Assembly: GCA_029946105.1 (NCBI GenBank)
Contig: JAQSDW010000100.1
Location: 1-41,432 of the forward strand
DNA: 41,432 nt
Source: Reyranella sp.
Lineage (GTDB): Bacteria > Pseudomonadota > Alphaproteobacteria > Reyranellales > Reyranellaceae
Direction: 5' to 3'
Both the position numbers and the translations under genes were made by a program. This document shows, piece after piece, positions 23,706 to 31,980 of this stretch. Each line of letters opens with the position of its first letter. The first letter of the stretch is position 1. Below the pieces are notes generated by a model that was not told where the DNA came from, did not search any database, and saw only the letters and a list, made by a program, of their open reading frames with translations.

Positions 23706-25259
23706 ATGTCGGGCCGCAGTACTTTTTACGTCACAACGCCAATCTACTACGTGAACGACGTGCCCCATATCGGGCACGCCTACGCGACGCTGGCGTGCGA
23801 CGTGATGGCCCGCTTCAAGCGCCTCGATGGCTACGACGTGCATTTCCTCACAGGTACGGACGAGCACGGCCAGAAGGTCGAGAAGGCCGCCGAAGCCGCC
23901 GGACTGTCGCCGCAGGCGTTCACCGACAAGGTGAGCCAGTCGTTTCGCGATCTGATCGGCGTGATGAACTTCAGCCCCGACGGTTTCATCCGGACCACCG
24001 AGAAGCGCCATTATGCCGCTTGCCAGGCGCTGTGGGAGAAGCTGGTCGCGGCCGGAGCCATCTATCTCGGCAAGTACGCCGGCTGGTACTCGGTACGTGA
24101 CGAGGCCTATTACGCCGACAGCGAGACCGAAGTCGGCACCGACGGCAAGCGTCGCGCAGGGCCGGTCGGTAACGACGTCGAATGGGTCGAGGAGCCGTCG
24201 TACTTCTTCAAGCTCTCGGCATGGGGCGACCGGTTGCTCGAGTTCTACGACAAGCATCCGCGGTTCATTGCACCCGACAGCCGACGCAACGAGGTCATCA
24301 GCTTCGTGAAAGGCGGCCTGCAGGATCTCTCGGTGTCGCGCACCAGCTTCTCCTGGGGCATACCGGTCCCGGGCGATCCCAAGCACATCATGTACGTCTG
24401 GCTGGATGCGCTCACCAACTACATCACCGAGTGCGGCTATCCCGACGAGAGCAATCCGCTATGGCGCTTCTGGCCGGCCGACCTGCATATCATCGGCAAG
24501 GACATCATCCGCTTCCATTGCGTGTTCTGGCCGGCCTTCCTGATGGCCGCCGGGGTGCCGCCGCCGCGGCGGGTCTTCGCGTCGGGCTGGTGGACGACGG
24601 AGGGTCAAAAGATCTCCAAGTCGCTCGGCAATGCCATCGATCCGGTGGCTGCGACGGCCGAATTCGGACTGGATCCGTTTCGCTACTTCCTGCTGCGCGA
24701 AGTCCCTTTCGGTAACGATGGAGATTTCCAGCGGCGAGCCCTGATCGGCCGCCTCAATGCCGATCTCGCCAACTCCTACGGCAATCTCTGCCAGCGCGTA
24801 CTGTCGATCGTGGCCAAGAATTGCGACGGGAAGGTGCCTCCCAAAGGAACGCTTGTGGCAGCGGACGCGGCGCTGCTCGACCGGGCAAAGGGACTGCTTG
24901 CCGTCGTGCGGGCGGAGTTCGACGAGCAGGCGTTCCACCGCGCGCTCACCTCGATCTGGGAGGTGATTGCCGACGCCAACCGCTATGTCGACGCGCAGGC
25001 ACCGTGGGCGCTTGCCAAGACCGATCCGGTGCGACGCGACACGGTGCTCTGGGTCCTGGCAGAGACCATTCGGCGGATAACGCTGCTGGTACAGCCTTTC
25101 ATGCCCGACTCGACGGCCAAGATCCTCGATCAGCTGGCCGTGCCGGCCGACGCGCGGGCCTTTGCCGCGTTCGATCGTGAACTCGAAGCCGGCACGGTGC
25201 TGCCCAAGCCGCAGGGCGTATTCCCGCGCTTCGCCGAACCAGCCGCCGCCGCGAGCTGA
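23706..25259 (+). CDS. metG: Methionine-tRNA ligase
   Basis: Class I aminoacyl-tRNA synthetase of 517 residues that charges tRNA-Met. It has the HIGH signature as HIGH (21-24, VPHIGHAYA), the KMSKS loop as KISKS (302-306), and the WWTTEGQ segment before it. The connective-peptide region (KYAGWYSVRDEAYYAD) lacks the cysteine knuckles of the E. coli-type enzyme, and there is no C-terminal tRNA-binding domain, so it is the short form usual in alphaproteobacteria. ATG 23706 is well placed at the family N-terminus (STFYVTTPIYYVN). The tatD start follows its stop after one base. Confidence 0.97.
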   Translation: MSGRSTFYVTTPIYYVNDVPHIGHAYATLACDVMARFKRLDGYDVHFLTGTDEHGQKVEKAAEAAGLSPQAFTDKVSQSFRDLIGVMNFSPDGFIRTTEKRHYAACQALWEKLVAAGAIYLGKYAGWYSVRDEAYYADSETEVGTDGKRRAGPVGNDVEWVEEPSYFFKLSAWGDRLLEFYDKHPRFIAPDSRRNEVISFVKGGLQDLSVSRTSFSWGIPVPGDPKHIMYVWLDALTNYITECGYPDESNPLWRFWPADLHIIGKDIIRFHCVFWPAFLMAAGVPPPRRVFASGWWTTEGQKISKSLGNAIDPVAATAEFGLDPFRYFLLREVPFGNDGDFQRRALIGRLNADLANSYGNLCQRVLSIVAKNCDGKVPPKGTLVAADAALLDRAKGLLAVVRAEFDEQAFHRALTSIWEVIADANRYVDAQAPWALAKTDPVRRDTVLWVLAETIRRITLLVQPFMPDSTAKILDQLAVPADARAFAAFDRELEAGTVLPKPQGVFPRFAEPAAAAS

Positions 25260-25260
25260 C

Positions 25261-26049
25261 ATGCTGATCGACAGCCACTGCCATCTCGATTTCCCCGAGC
25301 TTGCCGGCGACGAAGAGGCGGTGCTGGCACGGGCGCGTATGGCCGGCGTCGGTGGCATGCTGACGATCAGCACGCGTCTCGACCAGTTCGAGCGGGTCCG
25401 CGCCATCACTGAGCGTCACGGCAATGTCTGGTGCTCGGTCGGCGTTCACCCGCACGAGGCGAAGGAGGAGGGGCAGCGCACACCCGATCGCCTCATCGAA
25501 GCCACGCACCATCCCAAGGTCGTCGGCATCGGCGAAACCGGACTCGACTTCTATTACGAACATAGTCCGCGCGCCGAGCAGGCGGAGAGCTTCCGCGCCC
25601 ATATCGCCGCGTCGCGCGCGACCGGCCTGCCGTTGATCGTCCACACAAGGGACGCCGATCGCGAGACCATCGACATTCTCGAGGAGGAGGCGGGCAAGGG
25701 CGCCTTTCCCGGCCTGATCCACTGCTTCAGCTCCGGTGCTGACGTCGCCCAACACGCGCTGGCGCTCGGCTTCTATATTTCGATTTCCGGGATCGTCACC
25801 TTCAAGGCCGCCGAGAGCCTGCGCACCGTCGTCCGCGACATCCCGCTCGACCGGCTGCTGGTGGAGACGGACTCGCCCTACCTCGCGCCCATTCCCAAGC
25901 GCGGCAAGACCAACGAGCCGGCTTACGTTGCCCATACCGCCGCCAAGGTCGCCGAATTGAAGGGCGTCGGCATTGCCGAATTGGAGGCCGCGACGACGGC
26001 GAATTTCTTTCGGCTCTTTGCCAAGGCGGAGCGCCAGCAGTGCGGGTGA
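25261..26049 (+). CDS. tatD: TatD family metal-dependent hydrolase
   Basis: TIM-barrel metallohydrolase of 262 residues; family members act as 3'-5' DNA exonucleases or D-tyrosyl-type deacylases. The metal ligands are in DSHCHLDF (5-12), GETGLDFYY, VHTRDAD, HCFSS and VETDSPYLAP. The ATG lies one base after the metG stop, so the two are co-translated, and metG-tatD-MBL is a standard alphaproteobacterial string. The 3' end overlaps the next gene by 10 bases. Confidence 0.95.
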   Translation: MLIDSHCHLDFPELAGDEEAVLARARMAGVGGMLTISTRLDQFERVRAITERHGNVWCSVGVHPHEAKEEGQRTPDRLIEATHHPKVVGIGETGLDFYYEHSPRAEQAESFRAHIAASRATGLPLIVHTRDADRETIDILEEEAGKGAFPGLIHCFSSGADVAQHALALGFYISISGIVTFKAAESLRTVVRDIPLDRLLVETDSPYLAPIPKRGKTNEPAYVAHTAAKVAELKGVGIAELEAATTANFFRLFAKAERQQCG

Positions 26050-26816
26050 CGATCCTCGGCTGCGGCACGTCCGCAGGCGTCCCACGTCCGGGTGGCAAGG
26101 ACGGGCTGGGCGAGTGGGGGGCGGCCAATCCCCAGGATAGCCGCAACCAGCGCCGCCGCTGTTCCATCCTGGTCCAGGACAAGGGCAGGACCCTCCTCGT
26201 CGATACCTCGCCCGATCTGCGGGCGCAGCTGCTCGACGCCCGAGTGGAACGCGTCGACGCGGTCCTGTGGACGCACGAGCATGCCGACCAGGTCCACGGT
26301 ATCGACGACCTGCGCCCCTATGCCCTGCGGCAGGGCAGGATCGAGGCATGGGCGGATCAGCACACGTTCGGCGTCTTGCGACGACGCTTCGGCTATTGCT
26401 TCGAGGCCGAGGGCGACGGCTTCTATAATCCCATCTACCAGCCGAACCTCATCGAGGGACCTTTCAGCGCCGCCGGCCTGCCGGTGCTTCCCTTCGTCCA
26501 GAACCACGGCTCAATCTCGTCACTGGGGTTTCGCTTCGGGCGGCTGGCCTATGCCAACGACGTCGTGACCTTGCCTGAAAGCGCCTTTGCCGCCATGGCA
26601 GGGGTCGAGGTGCTGGTCGTCGACGCCATGCGGTTCCGGCCACATCCGACGCACGCCCACCTCGATCGAGCGCTTGAATGGATCGAGCGGATTGGTCCGC
26701 AGCGGGCTTTTTTGACCAATCTTCATGTCGACATGGATTATGCTGAAGTCGACCATCTGACGCCGCCGCACGTGCATCCTTGTCAGGACGGCATGGTCAT
26801 CGACGTGAGCGAATAA
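26040..26816 (+). CDS. MBL-fold metallo-hydrolase (PhnP-like)
   Basis: Metallo-beta-lactamase-fold protein of 258 residues. The zinc motif HxHxDxxH is His79, His81, Asp83, His86 (THEHADQVHG); further ligands are in the ANDV and PTHAHLDRALE regions. The N-terminus VTILGCGTSAGVPRPG matches the phosphoribosyl cyclic phosphodiesterase (PhnP) and related phosphodiesterases, but no phosphonate genes are nearby, so the activity is unproven. The start is GTG 26040; GTG 26046, which overlaps the tatD stop as GTGA, is an alternative two codons in. It is the last gene of the rlpA-to-MBL run and is followed by AT-rich DNA. Confidence 0.9.
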   Translation: MRVTILGCGTSAGVPRPGGKDGLGEWGAANPQDSRNQRRRCSILVQDKGRTLLVDTSPDLRAQLLDARVERVDAVLWTHEHADQVHGIDDLRPYALRQGRIEAWADQHTFGVLRRRFGYCFEAEGDGFYNPIYQPNLIEGPFSAAGLPVLPFVQNHGSISSLGFRFGRLAYANDVVTLPESAFAAMAGVEVLVVDAMRFRPHPTHAHLDRALEWIERIGPQRAFLTNLHVDMDYAEVDHLTPPHVHPCQDGMVIDVSE

Positions 26817-26867
26817 TAACCACATAATTTCAATAGGTTGAAGTCTATTATTAAGGAAGAAAAAGAA

Positions 26868-27539
26868 GTGAGACAAAAGGAGTCCGGCCGCAGACTGTTC
26901 CTGTTGAGCGGCGCAGCCGTCCTGTGGATGGCTGCGCCGGCGCGAGCCGGCGACCAGCTCGATGCCGGCGGCCTGACTTTCTTGGACTTCGCCACACGAG
27001 ACAACGGCGCAAGTTTCCAGCGCGGCGACGCCATAATCGCGGGTGGCCCCAATCAGATTTCCTCAAGGGTCCTCGGCGTTGAAAACGGCAAGGGATTGGC
27101 CCGGATCCGCTTCGATCAGGTCCGCATCACGATGGCCGTACCCCTCGGCTGGCAGGCGACCGAGGATTGGGAGCGCGCGATCGCCTACAGCAGCGACAAG
27201 CGCTATCGCCTCGTGGTCTGGCGGGTCGATTTCGAGTTCGAGGGCGTCAAGGATGCCGAGCACTATGCCTCCAGCAAAGGAGGCGCAATCCAGTCGCGCC
27301 GGCCGGGCGTGAAGGCCCAGGCGCGCAAGCTGGGAGATGGGACCTATCTGGTCGTATTCGAGAACGTGCCCAAGGGACAGGGTGACGCCGAGTCCCGGAC
27401 GGTCTTCGATCTCGTCATCCCGCAGCCTGGCAATCCCAAGCTTGGCGTGCTGATGACCTTGGGCGTCCCGACAAGCGACGCCGGACGGGGGATCAAGCTG
27501 TTTTCTCTATTAAGAGAAAACATGAAGATTGATTGGTAA
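26868..27539 (+). CDS. Exported protein of unknown function
   Basis: I do not recognise this 223-residue protein. The N-terminus has a Tat-like signal (SGRRLFLLSG, then a hydrophobic core ending MAAPARA, cleavage near residue 28). The mature part is soluble and mixed alpha/beta, with no cysteine and no known motif; it has blocks such as MAVPLGWQATEDWERAI and YRLVVWRVDFEFEG. I chose GTG 26868 because AAGGA (26853-26857) lies 10 bases upstream; a TTG at 26838 is the other option. The gene interior is GC-rich like the genome, but the upstream 50 bases, the last ten codons and the downstream 65 bases are very AT-rich. An 8-base perfect hairpin lies inside the 3' end (27501-27520). Confidence 0.75.
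   Translation: MRQKESGRRLFLLSGAAVLWMAAPARAGDQLDAGGLTFLDFATRDNGASFQRGDAIIAGGPNQISSRVLGVENGKGLARIRFDQVRITMAVPLGWQATEDWERAIAYSSDKRYRLVVWRVDFEFEGVKDAEHYASSKGGAIQSRRPGVKAQARKLGDGTYLVVFENVPKGQGDAESRTVFDLVIPQPGNPKLGVLMTLGVPTSDAGRGIKLFSLLRENMKIDW
27501..27520. other. Hairpin in the 3' end of the exported-protein gene
   Basis: TTTTCTCT-ATTA-AGAGAAAA is a perfect 8-base stem with a 4-base loop, ending 19 bases before the stop codon's last base. It is AT-rich, symmetric and flanked by A and T runs, so it could act as an intrinsic-type terminator or RNA-stability element reaching into the coding sequence. Function is inferred only from symmetry. Confidence 0.4.
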
Positions 27540-27604
27540 TAAATTGTTAATAATATAAAATAACTATTTGTCATAATATATATTATACGATAATAGAAGA
27601 TAAA
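27538..27604. other. Extremely AT-rich spacer upstream of mazG
   Basis: Only 8 of 60 bases are G or C at 27541-27600, against a mid-60s percent background. It contains a 14-base palindrome, ATAATAT-ATATTAT (27573-27586), and several promoter-like strings, e.g. TTGTCA (27568-27573) with GATAAT (27589-27594) at 15-base spacing. It may hold the mazG promoter, a nucleoid-protein site or a small RNA; I see no coding capacity. Confidence 0.6.
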
Positions 27605-27614
27605 GCGAGGCAGC

Positions 27615-28442
27615 ATGGCGTCCGGGCGTCCCACCGCAGAATCACTGCCCCGCGAGCCGATGGCGCGGCTGCTTGCGGTCATGGCCTGGCTGCGCGACCG
27701 CCAGCATGGTTGCCCCTGGGATATCGACCAGACCTTCAAGACCATCGCGCCGTACACGATCGAGGAAGCCTACGAGGTTGCCGACGCCATCGAGCGCGGC
27801 GACCTGCCGGCCCTCAAGGAAGAATTGGGCGACCTGCTGCTCCAGGTCGTCTACCACGCGCAGATCGCCAGCGAGGCCCAAGCGTTCGGCTTCGATGACG
27901 TCGCCAGGGCCATCGCCGACAAGATGGTCGACCGTCACCCCCACGTCTTCGCTGACGCCCGGATCGACACAGCCGAGGCCCAGACCGTGTCCTGGGAAGC
28001 CCGCAAGGCGGCCGAACGCGCCGCCAAACAGACCGCCGAGGCGGCAGGGGCTCTGGACGGGGTTGCGCGCGCCCTTCCCGCCCTCCTTCGGGCCGAGAAG
28101 ATCCAGAAGCGTGCAGCCCGGGTTGGCTTCGACTGGAAGGACACCGCTCCCGTCATCGACAAGATCGAGGAGGAGCTGGGCGAGCTGCGTGCCGAGATGG
28201 AGGCCGGAACCGTCGACCACGCCCGCCTGACCGATGAATTGGGAGACGTCCTGTTCGCCGTCGCCAATCTGGCGCGGCACTGCAAGGTCGATCCCGAGGC
28301 TGCGCTCAGGGCCACCAACGACAAGTTCGAGCGGCGCTTCGGCTATATCGAGCGCCAACTGGCCGTCCAGGGCCGAAAGCCCGCCGATGCCACCCTGGAT
28401 GAAATGGAAGCGCTCTGGCAGGAGGCCAAGACGCGCGTCTAA
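27615..28442 (+). CDS. mazG: Nucleoside triphosphate pyrophosphohydrolase MazG
   Basis: House-cleaning NTP pyrophosphatase of 275 residues that hydrolyses (d)NTPs to monophosphates. It has two MazG domains. The first contains CPWDIDQTFKTIAPYTIEEAYEV-type helices and the Mg-binding EExx(E/D) pattern (EEAYEVADAIE, EELGDLLLQV). The second repeats it (EEELGELRAEME, DELGDVLFAVANLARH). The final FERRFGYIE is diagnostic. The ATG at 27615 follows GCGAGG. The gene is convergent with the IMPase gene and shares 4 bases with it. In related genomes mazG lies next to hflX; here groES and IMPase are inserted. Confidence 0.96.
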   Translation: MASGRPTAESLPREPMARLLAVMAWLRDRQHGCPWDIDQTFKTIAPYTIEEAYEVADAIERGDLPALKEELGDLLLQVVYHAQIASEAQAFGFDDVARAIADKMVDRHPHVFADARIDTAEAQTVSWEARKAAERAAKQTAEAAGALDGVARALPALLRAEKIQKRAARVGFDWKDTAPVIDKIEEELGELRAEMEAGTVDHARLTDELGDVLFAVANLARHCKVDPEAALRATNDKFERRFGYIERQLAVQGRKPADATLDEMEALWQEAKTRV

Positions 28443-29275
28443 TCCTCGGAGAGTTGCAGCAACGGCAACTCCAGCGCTTCGAATGCCGCCCAGACCCCGG
28501 CCAGTGCCGGCCTCGATGCCGCACCAATGATCCCTGCATCGATCTGCTGTGCTGGGGCGTAGTCTTCGCCGTCAAACCGGACCGCTCCGCCGCCCGCCTC
28601 GGCCAGCATCAGAGCTCCCGCCGCATGATCCCAGGGCTTGGTGCGTCGATAGATGCTGAAGGCCGCGCGGCCCGCCAGGATGTCTAGGTATTCGACCCCG
28701 GCGCAGCGTAGCGTCGACACGGGGCCGACCCCGCTCCGCCGGGCAACCGGAAGCTGGCGCTCGAAAGCCTTGCGGATCTTGTAGCCGACGAACCCAGAGG
28801 GAGACCCGCCCGGCGGCGTCCCGATCACCGCTGCGCCATCGAGAGTAACACCCCGCCCCGCCAGCGCCACAGCCATCCGTCTGTTGGGCACGTCGAGGAT
28901 CCAGCCGCCGACGGTCCGACGATCCTCCACCAGAGCGACGATGATCGCGAAGGTCGCCTTGCCGGCCGCGAAGTTCGAGGTGCCATCCAGCGGATCGACG
29001 ATCCAGCATCGCTCTCCTGGACGGCCGATTAAGTCGAGGAGGCCGGCATCGGCTTCGACCGCTTCCTCGCCCACCACCGGCACGCCAGGCAGGATCTTCG
29101 CCAGTCCTGATGCCAGCCGCTGCTCCGAAGCGACATCGGCCACAGTGACCAGATCGCCCGGGCGCTTCTGGCGGACATCGTCCTTGGAGAGATTGCGAAA
29201 TCGCGGCAGCAACTCGGCCGCCGCTACTTCGCGGATCAGGTCGGCGACCTGGGCAAGATCACCGCTGTCGGGCAT
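28439..29275 (-). CDS. Inositol monophosphatase family protein
   Basis: Mg-dependent phosphatase of 278 residues. The metal site is GEE (69-71), then DPLDGT (94-99, WIVDPLDGTSNF) and WDHAAG (215-220). This pattern fits inositol-1-phosphatase, histidinol-phosphatase and CysQ-like nucleotidases alike; the sequence alone does not choose between them. It is soluble, with no signal peptide. Its ATG lies 5 bases after the groES stop, so it is probably translated from the groES message, an unusual partnership. The 3' end overlaps mazG by 4 bases on the opposite strand. Confidence 0.92.
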   Translation of the reverse strand: MPDSGDLAQVADLIREVAAAELLPRFRNLSKDDVRQKRPGDLVTVADVASEQRLASGLAKILPGVPVVGEEAVEADAGLLDLIGRPGERCWIVDPLDGTSNFAAGKATFAIIVALVEDRRTVGGWILDVPNRRMAVALAGRGVTLDGAAVIGTPPGGSPSGFVGYKIRKAFERQLPVARRSGVGPVSTLRCAGVEYLDILAGRAAFSIYRRTKPWDHAAGALMLAEAGGGAVRFDGEDYAPAQQIDAGIIGAASRPALAGVWAAFEALELPLLQLSED

Positions 29276-29280
29276 CGACC

Positions 29281-29568
29281 TCAGCCGACGACGCCGAACA
29301 GGTCCTCTTCCTTGAGGATGACGTGATCAACGCCACCGATCTTGACCTCGGTACCGGACCACTTGCCGTAGATCACCTTGTCGCCGACCTTCACGTCGAT
29401 CGACTGCAGGCGTCCGTCCTCGAGCCGCTTGCCCTTGCCGACCGCCACAACCTCGCCCTGCATCGGCTTTTCCTGGGCCGTGTCGGGGATGATCAGGCCG
29501 CCCTTGGTCTTGGTTTCGGCGGTCATTGGCTTCAGCAGAAGCCGATCATGCAAAGGCTTGAATTTCAT
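29281..29568 (-). CDS. groES: Co-chaperonin GroES
   Basis: A 95-residue Cpn10 protein, the lid of the GroEL folding chamber. It begins [14 protein letters not shown], has the mobile loop [18 protein letters not shown] that contacts GroEL, the GEVVAVGKG strand, and the conserved end [15 protein letters not shown]. The ATG at 29568 has GAGG seven bases upstream. No groEL lies on either side: the next gene downstream is the IMPase. It may be an additional groES copy or a split operon. A near-consensus sigma-70 promoter precedes it. I found no CIRCE element (TTAGCACTC and its mirror) upstream. Confidence 0.95.
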   Translation of the reverse strand: MKFKPLHDRLLLKPMTAETKTKGGLIIPDTAQEKPMQGEVVAVGKGKRLEDGRLQSIDVKVGDKVIYGKWSGTEVKIGGVDHVILKEEDLFGVVG

Positions 29569-29596
29569 GGTGTTTCCTCGGTCTGGGATGGAGCCG

Positions 29597-29626
29597 CTTA
29601 TAGGATTCGCTGCCGCGGCATGTCAA
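29597..29626 (-). promoter_or_regulatory. Sigma-70-type promoter for groES
   Basis: On the minus strand, a perfect -35 TTGACA (29626-29621) overlaps the hflX stop codon, and TATAAG (29602-29597) follows at 18 bases (17 if read as CTATAA). The predicted start near 29590 gives a leader of about 22 bases containing GAGG. It is the best promoter match in the window and would let groES be expressed apart from the ntr-hfq-hflX run. Confidence 0.65.
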
Positions 29627-30969
29627 CGCGCGAGCCGGCGCTCGAACTGCGCGGCGGCGGCGGTATCGAGGGCCACAGTCAGAAGAGCCATCTCGCCATC
29701 GTCATGACGATGGCGGACCTCGCCGTGGCGATAGAGCCAGGCGATGGTGGCGCCGTCACTCAGCGGAACGGAGATCTCGCGCGCCGTCCCTGCCCGGCCG
29801 AGCAATTCGCCTATTGCCTCCAGAAGCTGGTCGACGCCCTCCCCGGTCAAAGCCGACACCGGAAACTGAAGCGCCCGTTCGGCACCCGCGGCGGCGCGGG
29901 TCTGGAGAATTTCGAGCTTGTCGGCCGGGAGCGCGTCGATCTTGTTCAGGGCCTCGATCAGGGGCCTATCGCCGCCCTCCTCGAGGGCGCCGAGTTCCTT
30001 CAAGACCACTTCCACGTCGGCGCGCTGTTGCTCGGTCTCCGGATGGGAAATGTCGCGCACATGCACAATCAGATCCGCCTCGATCACCTCTTCCAGCGTC
30101 GCGCGGAAGGCGGCGACGAGGTGCGTCGGCAGATCCGACACGAAGCCAACCGTGTCGGAGATGACACAATTCTTGCCGTTGGTAAGCTTGATCGACCGCA
30201 TGGTCGGATCGAGCGTGGCGAACAGCAGATCCTTGGCCATGACGGCGGCGCCCGAGAGACGGTTGAACAGGGTCGACTTGCCGGCGTTGGTGTAACCCAC
30301 CAGCGCGATCGTCGGCAGCCGCGCCTTCTTGCGGCCGACACGGTTGACGGCACGGGTCCGCTGGACAGCTTCGAGATCGCGTTTGATGCGAATGATGCGC
30401 TCGCCAATCAGGCGTCGGTCGATCTCGATCTGGGATTCGCCGGGGCCACCCAAGAAGCCGAAGCCGCCACGCTGGCGCTCAAGGTGGGTCCACGACCGAA
30501 CCAACCTGCCGCGTTGGTAGTCCAATGCCGCAAGTTCGACCTGAAGCCTGCCTTCGTGGGTGCGGGCGCGGGCGCCGAAGATCTCGAGAATCAATCCCGT
30601 CCGGTCGATGACCTTGGTCTGCCAGGCCTTTTCGAGGTTGCGCTGCTGAACGGGCGTAAGCTTGTCGTCGACGATCACCAGGCCGATACCCAGCTCGTCG
30701 ACGGCTTCCTTCAGCCGCTCGACCACGCCCTTGCCGAGCAGGGTCGCCGGCGTGACCCGCCGCAGCGGCGCCGTTTGCGCCAGCCGGACGTCGATATCGA
30801 TGGCGCGCGCAAGACCTACCGCTTCGCCGAGCTTGGCGTCGCTGTCGCGTTCCTGCCCGCGGCCGCGCACGTAGGGACACAGGACCGCGGCGACCGTCGC
30901 CGGTCGCCCGGTCTCCAGAGGTCTACGCTCGCGTTTTTGGTGCTCGCCCTGGGCGGGATCTTCGATCAA
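29623..30969 (-). CDS. hflX: Ribosome-associated GTPase HflX
   Basis: GTPase of 448 residues that binds the 50S subunit and rescues stalled or heat-damaged ribosomes. The N-terminal HflX domain has VERLKEAVDELGIGLVIVDD and the diagnostic glycine-rich RGGFGFLGGPGESQIE. The G domain has G1 GYTNAGKST (about residue 222-230), G3 DTVGF and G4 NKID. The only plausible start is TTG at 30969, one base after the hfq stop, consistent with coupled translation. The order hfq-hflX is standard. The groES promoter overlaps its stop codon. Confidence 0.95.
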   Translation of the reverse strand: MIEDPAQGEHQKRERRPLETGRPATVAAVLCPYVRGRGQERDSDAKLGEAVGLARAIDIDVRLAQTAPLRRVTPATLLGKGVVERLKEAVDELGIGLVIVDDKLTPVQQRNLEKAWQTKVIDRTGLILEIFGARARTHEGRLQVELAALDYQRGRLVRSWTHLERQRGGFGFLGGPGESQIEIDRRLIGERIIRIKRDLEAVQRTRAVNRVGRKKARLPTIALVGYTNAGKSTLFNRLSGAAVMAKDLLFATLDPTMRSIKLTNGKNCVISDTVGFVSDLPTHLVAAFRATLEEVIEADLIVHVRDISHPETEQQRADVEVVLKELGALEEGGDRPLIEALNKIDALPADKLEILQTRAAAGAERALQFPVSALTGEGVDQLLEAIGELLGRAGTAREISVPLSDGATIAWLYRHGEVRHRHDDGEMALLTVALDTAAAAQFERRLAR

Positions 30970-30970
30970 A

Positions 30971-31219
30971 TCAGCCTGCTGCGTCGGCCTTGTCCCCGTC
31001 GAACAACTGCACCGGTGTTACCGGCATGATGGTCGAAATCGCGTGCTTGTAGACAAGCTGCGAATGGCCGTCACGGCGCAGAAGCACCGAGAAGTTGTCG
31101 AACCAAGTGACGATTCCCTGCAATTTTACGCCGTTCACGAGGAATATCGTGACCGGAGTCTTGTTCTTTCGCAGGTGGTTCAGGAACACGTCCTGAACGT
31201 TTTGTGCCTTTTCGCTCAT
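30971..31219 (-). CDS. hfq: RNA chaperone Hfq
   Basis: Sm-like hexameric RNA-binding protein of 82 residues that pairs small RNAs with mRNAs. Sm1 covers [20 protein letters not shown] and FDNFSVLL; Sm2 contains the YKHA motif ([10 protein letters not shown]). The short acidic tail ([10 protein letters not shown]) is typical of alphaproteobacteria. I chose ATG 31219 because AGAGG lies 8 bases upstream and the family begins [10 protein letters not shown]; a longer frame starting at 31261 has no such support. In Rhizobiales and relatives Hfq controls nitrogen-regulation genes, which fits its place downstream of ntrYX. Confidence 0.97.
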   Translation of the reverse strand: MSEKAQNVQDVFLNHLRKNKTPVTIFLVNGVKLQGIVTWFDNFSVLLRRDGHSQLVYKHAISTIMPVTPVQLFDGDKADAAG

Positions 31220-31304
31220 GTTTTTGGCCTCTTGCTGGGCGGCCGGCTCCCCGAAGGTCACCGGTTGGGGGGCGCGGATCTCTACCCGCTACCAAGTTAA
31301 AACA

Positions 31305-31332
31305 AATATAGGGGACGGTTTGTTCAAAGCAA
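31305..31332 (-). promoter_or_regulatory. Candidate hfq promoter
   Basis: On the minus strand, TTGCTT (31332-31327) and TATATT (31310-31305) are 16 bases apart, in the 104-base gap between the HAD gene stop and hfq. The gap is AT-rich at this point compared with its surroundings. The predicted leader is about 80 bases, long enough for regulation, but no hairpin was clear. Confidence 0.4.
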
Positions 31333-31980
31333 TGCTAGCAACTCATGACAATTACGTGCCCTGAGGCCGGGTGGATATTCCAGCAGGGGCGCGGCCAATT
31401 GTTCCGCTCCGCCGACCAGAACGGGTAAACACCCCGCCGCATGGGCACATTGAAGGTCGGCAAGGGAGTCGCCGACCATCCAGACCGTCTCGTCAGGGGC
31501 AATTCCCGTGCCGTCCAGCGCCAAATAGATCGGATCGGGAGCCGGCTTGTCGCGTTTCGCATCCTTGGCGCCGACGGCCCGGGTGATCCAGTGCTGCCAG
31601 CCAAGATGCGCCAGTTCCGTGCGCAGGTTGTCGCCAACCTTGTTGCTGACCACGGCCACATAGCAGCCTGCGTCATGGCAGCGCGCGAGCAGCAGATCGG
31701 CGCCGGGCAAGGCTTCCAGACGCTCCAGATGGATGCGGTGGAAGGTCCCGTAGAAGATTTGCTCCGCTTCGCCGGCCCGTGCGCCGAAAAGCGTCGGGAA
31801 AAGGTCACGAAGCGAGCCATGGGCCCGGACCTGGACCTCTTCTGCGGTCCATGGTGTCATCCCCAGCATCTTGAAGGTGTCATGGTAGCACTCGACGATC
31901 GTCGGCCAGGTGTTGACCAAGGTGTTGTCCCAGTCGAACAGCACGGCGCGTGGCAGCTTGATCCCGGCCGGGCTGCTCAC
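31324..31980 (-). CDS. HAD-superfamily hydrolase (phosphoglycolate phosphatase-like)
   Basis: Haloacid dehalogenase-type phosphatase of 218 residues. Motif I is FDWDNTLV with nucleophile Asp16 and Asp18, motif II is VVSNK, motif III is the Lys in KRDKPAPDP, and motif IV is GDSLADLQCA. The helical cap between motifs I and II is the C1 type of Gph/PGP enzymes; the substrate is not determinable. The start is GTG at 31980, overlapping the transaminase stop as GTGA; no better start exists before motif I. It is unusual between the transaminase and hfq, so it may be a lineage-specific insertion in the ntr-hfq run. Confidence 0.9.
   Translation of the reverse strand: MSSPAGIKLPRAVLFDWDNTLVNTWPTIVECYHDTFKMLGMTPWTAEEVQVRAHGSLRDLFPTLFGARAGEAEQIFYGTFHRIHLERLEALPGADLLLARCHDAGCYVAVVSNKVGDNLRTELAHLGWQHWITRAVGAKDAKRDKPAPDPIYLALDGTGIAPDETVWMVGDSLADLQCAHAAGCLPVLVGGAEQLAAPLLEYPPGLRARNCHELLALL

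Noticed and set aside
29569-29622. CIRCE heat-shock operator before groES
   Set aside because: No TTAGCACTC-N9-GAGTGCTAA match is present; the spacer is explained by a sigma-70 promoter.
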